From an uncultured Ruminococcus sp. (GTDB taxonomy: Bacteria > Bacillota > Clostridia > Oscillospirales > Ruminococcaceae), in contig CANQCJ010000160.1 in NCBI GenBank assembly GCA_947589205.1, forward strand, positions 1 through 5,012: DNA of 5,012 bases. Reading direction: 5' to 3'. Positions 4,094 through 5,012 of the stretch are shown piece by piece. The notes beneath the pieces were generated by a model that searched no databases, was not told the DNA's origin, and saw only the letters and a list, made by a program, of their open reading frames with translations. Position numbers and translations under genes: made by a program. Positions within the stretch are counted from its first letter, which is position 1, and each line of letters starts with the position of its first letter.

Positions 4094-4444
4094 TTAGAAC
4101 AATCCCGGGAATGAAACGCCTCCGGTGAGCTTGCTCATTTCCGCATCGCTCGTTTCGTCAAGATTGTGCACCGCCTCGTTGAACGCGCTCATGATAAGAT
4201 CCTGAAGCATTTCCACCTCCTGCGGATCTACGACCTCCGGCTTTATCGTAAGGCTGAGCACCTCGCGCTTGCCGTTAATGGTGATATCCACCGCTCCGCC
4301 GCCGACGGAAGCCGAAAATTCTCTCTGCTCCAAGTCCGCCTGAAGCGCGGTTATCTTATCCTGCATCTGCTGCGCCTGTTTCAACACCTGATTCATATTG
4401 GAAGCGCCGCCGTTTGACATTCCCTGTGGTAATCTTGCTTTCAT
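4094..4444 (-). CDS. ybaB: Nucleoid-associated protein YbaB/EbfC family
   Basis: This is a small DNA-binding dimer of the YbaB/EbfC family that sits between dnaX and recR in a great many bacteria. The 116 residues show the family layout: a Gly/Met/Asn-rich start, a long helix (MNQVLKQAQQMQDKITALQADLEQ, given here only as its outline from residue 17 to 40), the core strand GGGAVDITINGKREVLSLTI (48-67), KPEVVDP (68-74) and a C-terminal helix ending Gly-Phe-Pro-like (GVSFPGLF). The start is firm: AAGGAG (complement of 4454-4459) stands 9 bases upstream. It follows dnaX by 21 bases and is very likely cotranscribed with dnaX and recR. Its exact cellular role is not settled in the family. Confidence 0.95.
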   Translation of the reverse strand: MKARLPQGMSNGGASNMNQVLKQAQQMQDKITALQADLEQREFSASVGGGAVDITINGKREVLSLTIKPEVVDPQEVEMLQDLIMSAFNEAVHNLDETSDAEMSKLTGGVSFPGLF

Positions 4445-4465
4445 TTTTAAAAACTCCTTGTGAAA

Positions 4466-5012
4466 TTATTTTTTTATCTCAACTTCGATCTCCATGTCCT
4501 CCGCACGCCTGATAAGCTCGCTTACCGGGTCGGCGCGCTTGTCGGTTATCTCGGCGGCTTTAGCCGGATAAAGTCTGAAATCAAAGTCTTTTCCGTAATA
4601 TTCGCCGACTATCTGCTTTAGTAAAGCTTTGTCGTTGCTTGCCTTGAATTTTTTCATGAAAAATTCGCTGTCCGCTATAACGCAGAAAACATCGTCCTCG
4701 ATACACGCTTTGGCGTCCTTCATAAACGCCCACAGCGCAGGGGAACGTTTGTTTATTATACTTAGTATTTCCTCCCATTCTTTTATCGGGGTGAAATTAT
4801 TCGGATCGAACCGCTTTTTCGGCTTTGACGGCTTTTGAACGGGCGTTTGCGAAACGCTCTCATTTGCGCTCTGCGATGCCGCCGCACCGGTCGCCGCAGA
4901 AGATACGCCTGCCCCCGCAGCAGGCAAGCCTGCCGCCAGCGCTCTTTCCAGTGCGTCCACTCTCGCTTTAAGGCGGGCTATCCCCGCATTGTCGGCTTGA
5001 GCCGAGCCCTGC
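4466..5012 (-). CDS. dnaX: DNA polymerase III subunit gamma/tau, C-terminal part (partial)
   Basis: The reading frame is open from the right edge of the window to the stop at 4466-4468, giving 181 residues of the C-terminus; the GTG at 4960 is internal, not the start. Visible are a short coiled helix (ARLKARVDALERAL), an Ala/Gly/Ser linker, a basic Lys/Pro stretch (QKPSKPKKRF), and a folded C-terminal domain (WEEILSIINKRSPALWAFM through GKDFDFRLYP). This layout matches the tau-specific C-terminus of clostridial DnaX, which couples the clamp loader to the polymerase. The ATPase domain lies outside the window, so the call rests on this architecture and on the conserved dnaX-ybaB-recR order. Confidence 0.88.
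   Translation of the reverse strand, partial: QGSAQADNAGIARLKARVDALERALAAGLPAAGAGVSSAATGAAASQSANESVSQTPVQKPSKPKKRFDPNNFTPIKEWEEILSIINKRSPALWAFMKDAKACIEDDVFCVIADSEFFMKKFKASNDKALLKQIVGEYYGKDFDFRLYPAKAAEITDKRADPVSELIRRAEDMEIEVEIKK

Noticed and set aside
4960..4960. GTG at 4960 as the start of the rightmost leftward gene
   Set aside because: The frame stays open to the window edge, and the residues before it belong to the same coiled helix of DnaX; no SD is present.

Overview
The window looks like chromosomal DNA of a low-to-mid GC Firmicute, most likely a class Clostridia gut-type organism of the Oscillospiraceae/Ruminococcaceae kind. The support is a dnaX-ybaB-recR cluster with clostridial-style proteins, three perfect TTGACA-N17-TATAAT sigma-A promoters, AAGGAG-type ribosome binding sites, hairpin plus T-tract terminators, and a membrane-anchored propeller-like protein of a type known from Clostridia. 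The genus assignment is inference. No phage, transposase, CRISPR or tRNA is visible.

Layout. (1) Positions 1-240 hold the start of a leftward gene (first codon at 21, excellent SD), a palindrome-rich leader of about 160 nt and its promoter. (2) From 246 a divergent rightward promoter drives a short leader or small RNA that ends at an intrinsic terminator (333-367). Read-through would reach two overlapping small ORFs (475-594 and 569-760: a short coiled coil, then a small Sm-like-looking domain), a perfect 15-bp hairpin (762-795), a third small gene (970-1317) that joins a membrane anchor, a coiled coil and the same domain in one chain, and truA (tRNA pseudouridine synthase), which overlaps it by ATGA. 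(3) At 2106-2226 the promoter plus terminator unit occurs a second time, now in front of a single-pass membrane protein with a large predicted beta-propeller-like outer domain (2260-3450). (4) A bidirectional terminator (3457-3486) separates this from the leftward operon dnaX(partial)-ybaB-recR, which belongs to DNA replication and recombinational repair.

The conserved genes (truA, recR, ybaB, dnaX) are ordinary. The unusual content is the repeated promoter-terminator leader, the pair of Sm-like small-protein loci (one split at a run of six Gs, one fused and membrane-anchored with an internal start), and the structured leader of the leftward gene with its sequestered SD. Whether the leaders and the putative RNA-binding small proteins form a functional unit is speculation, but it can be tested.
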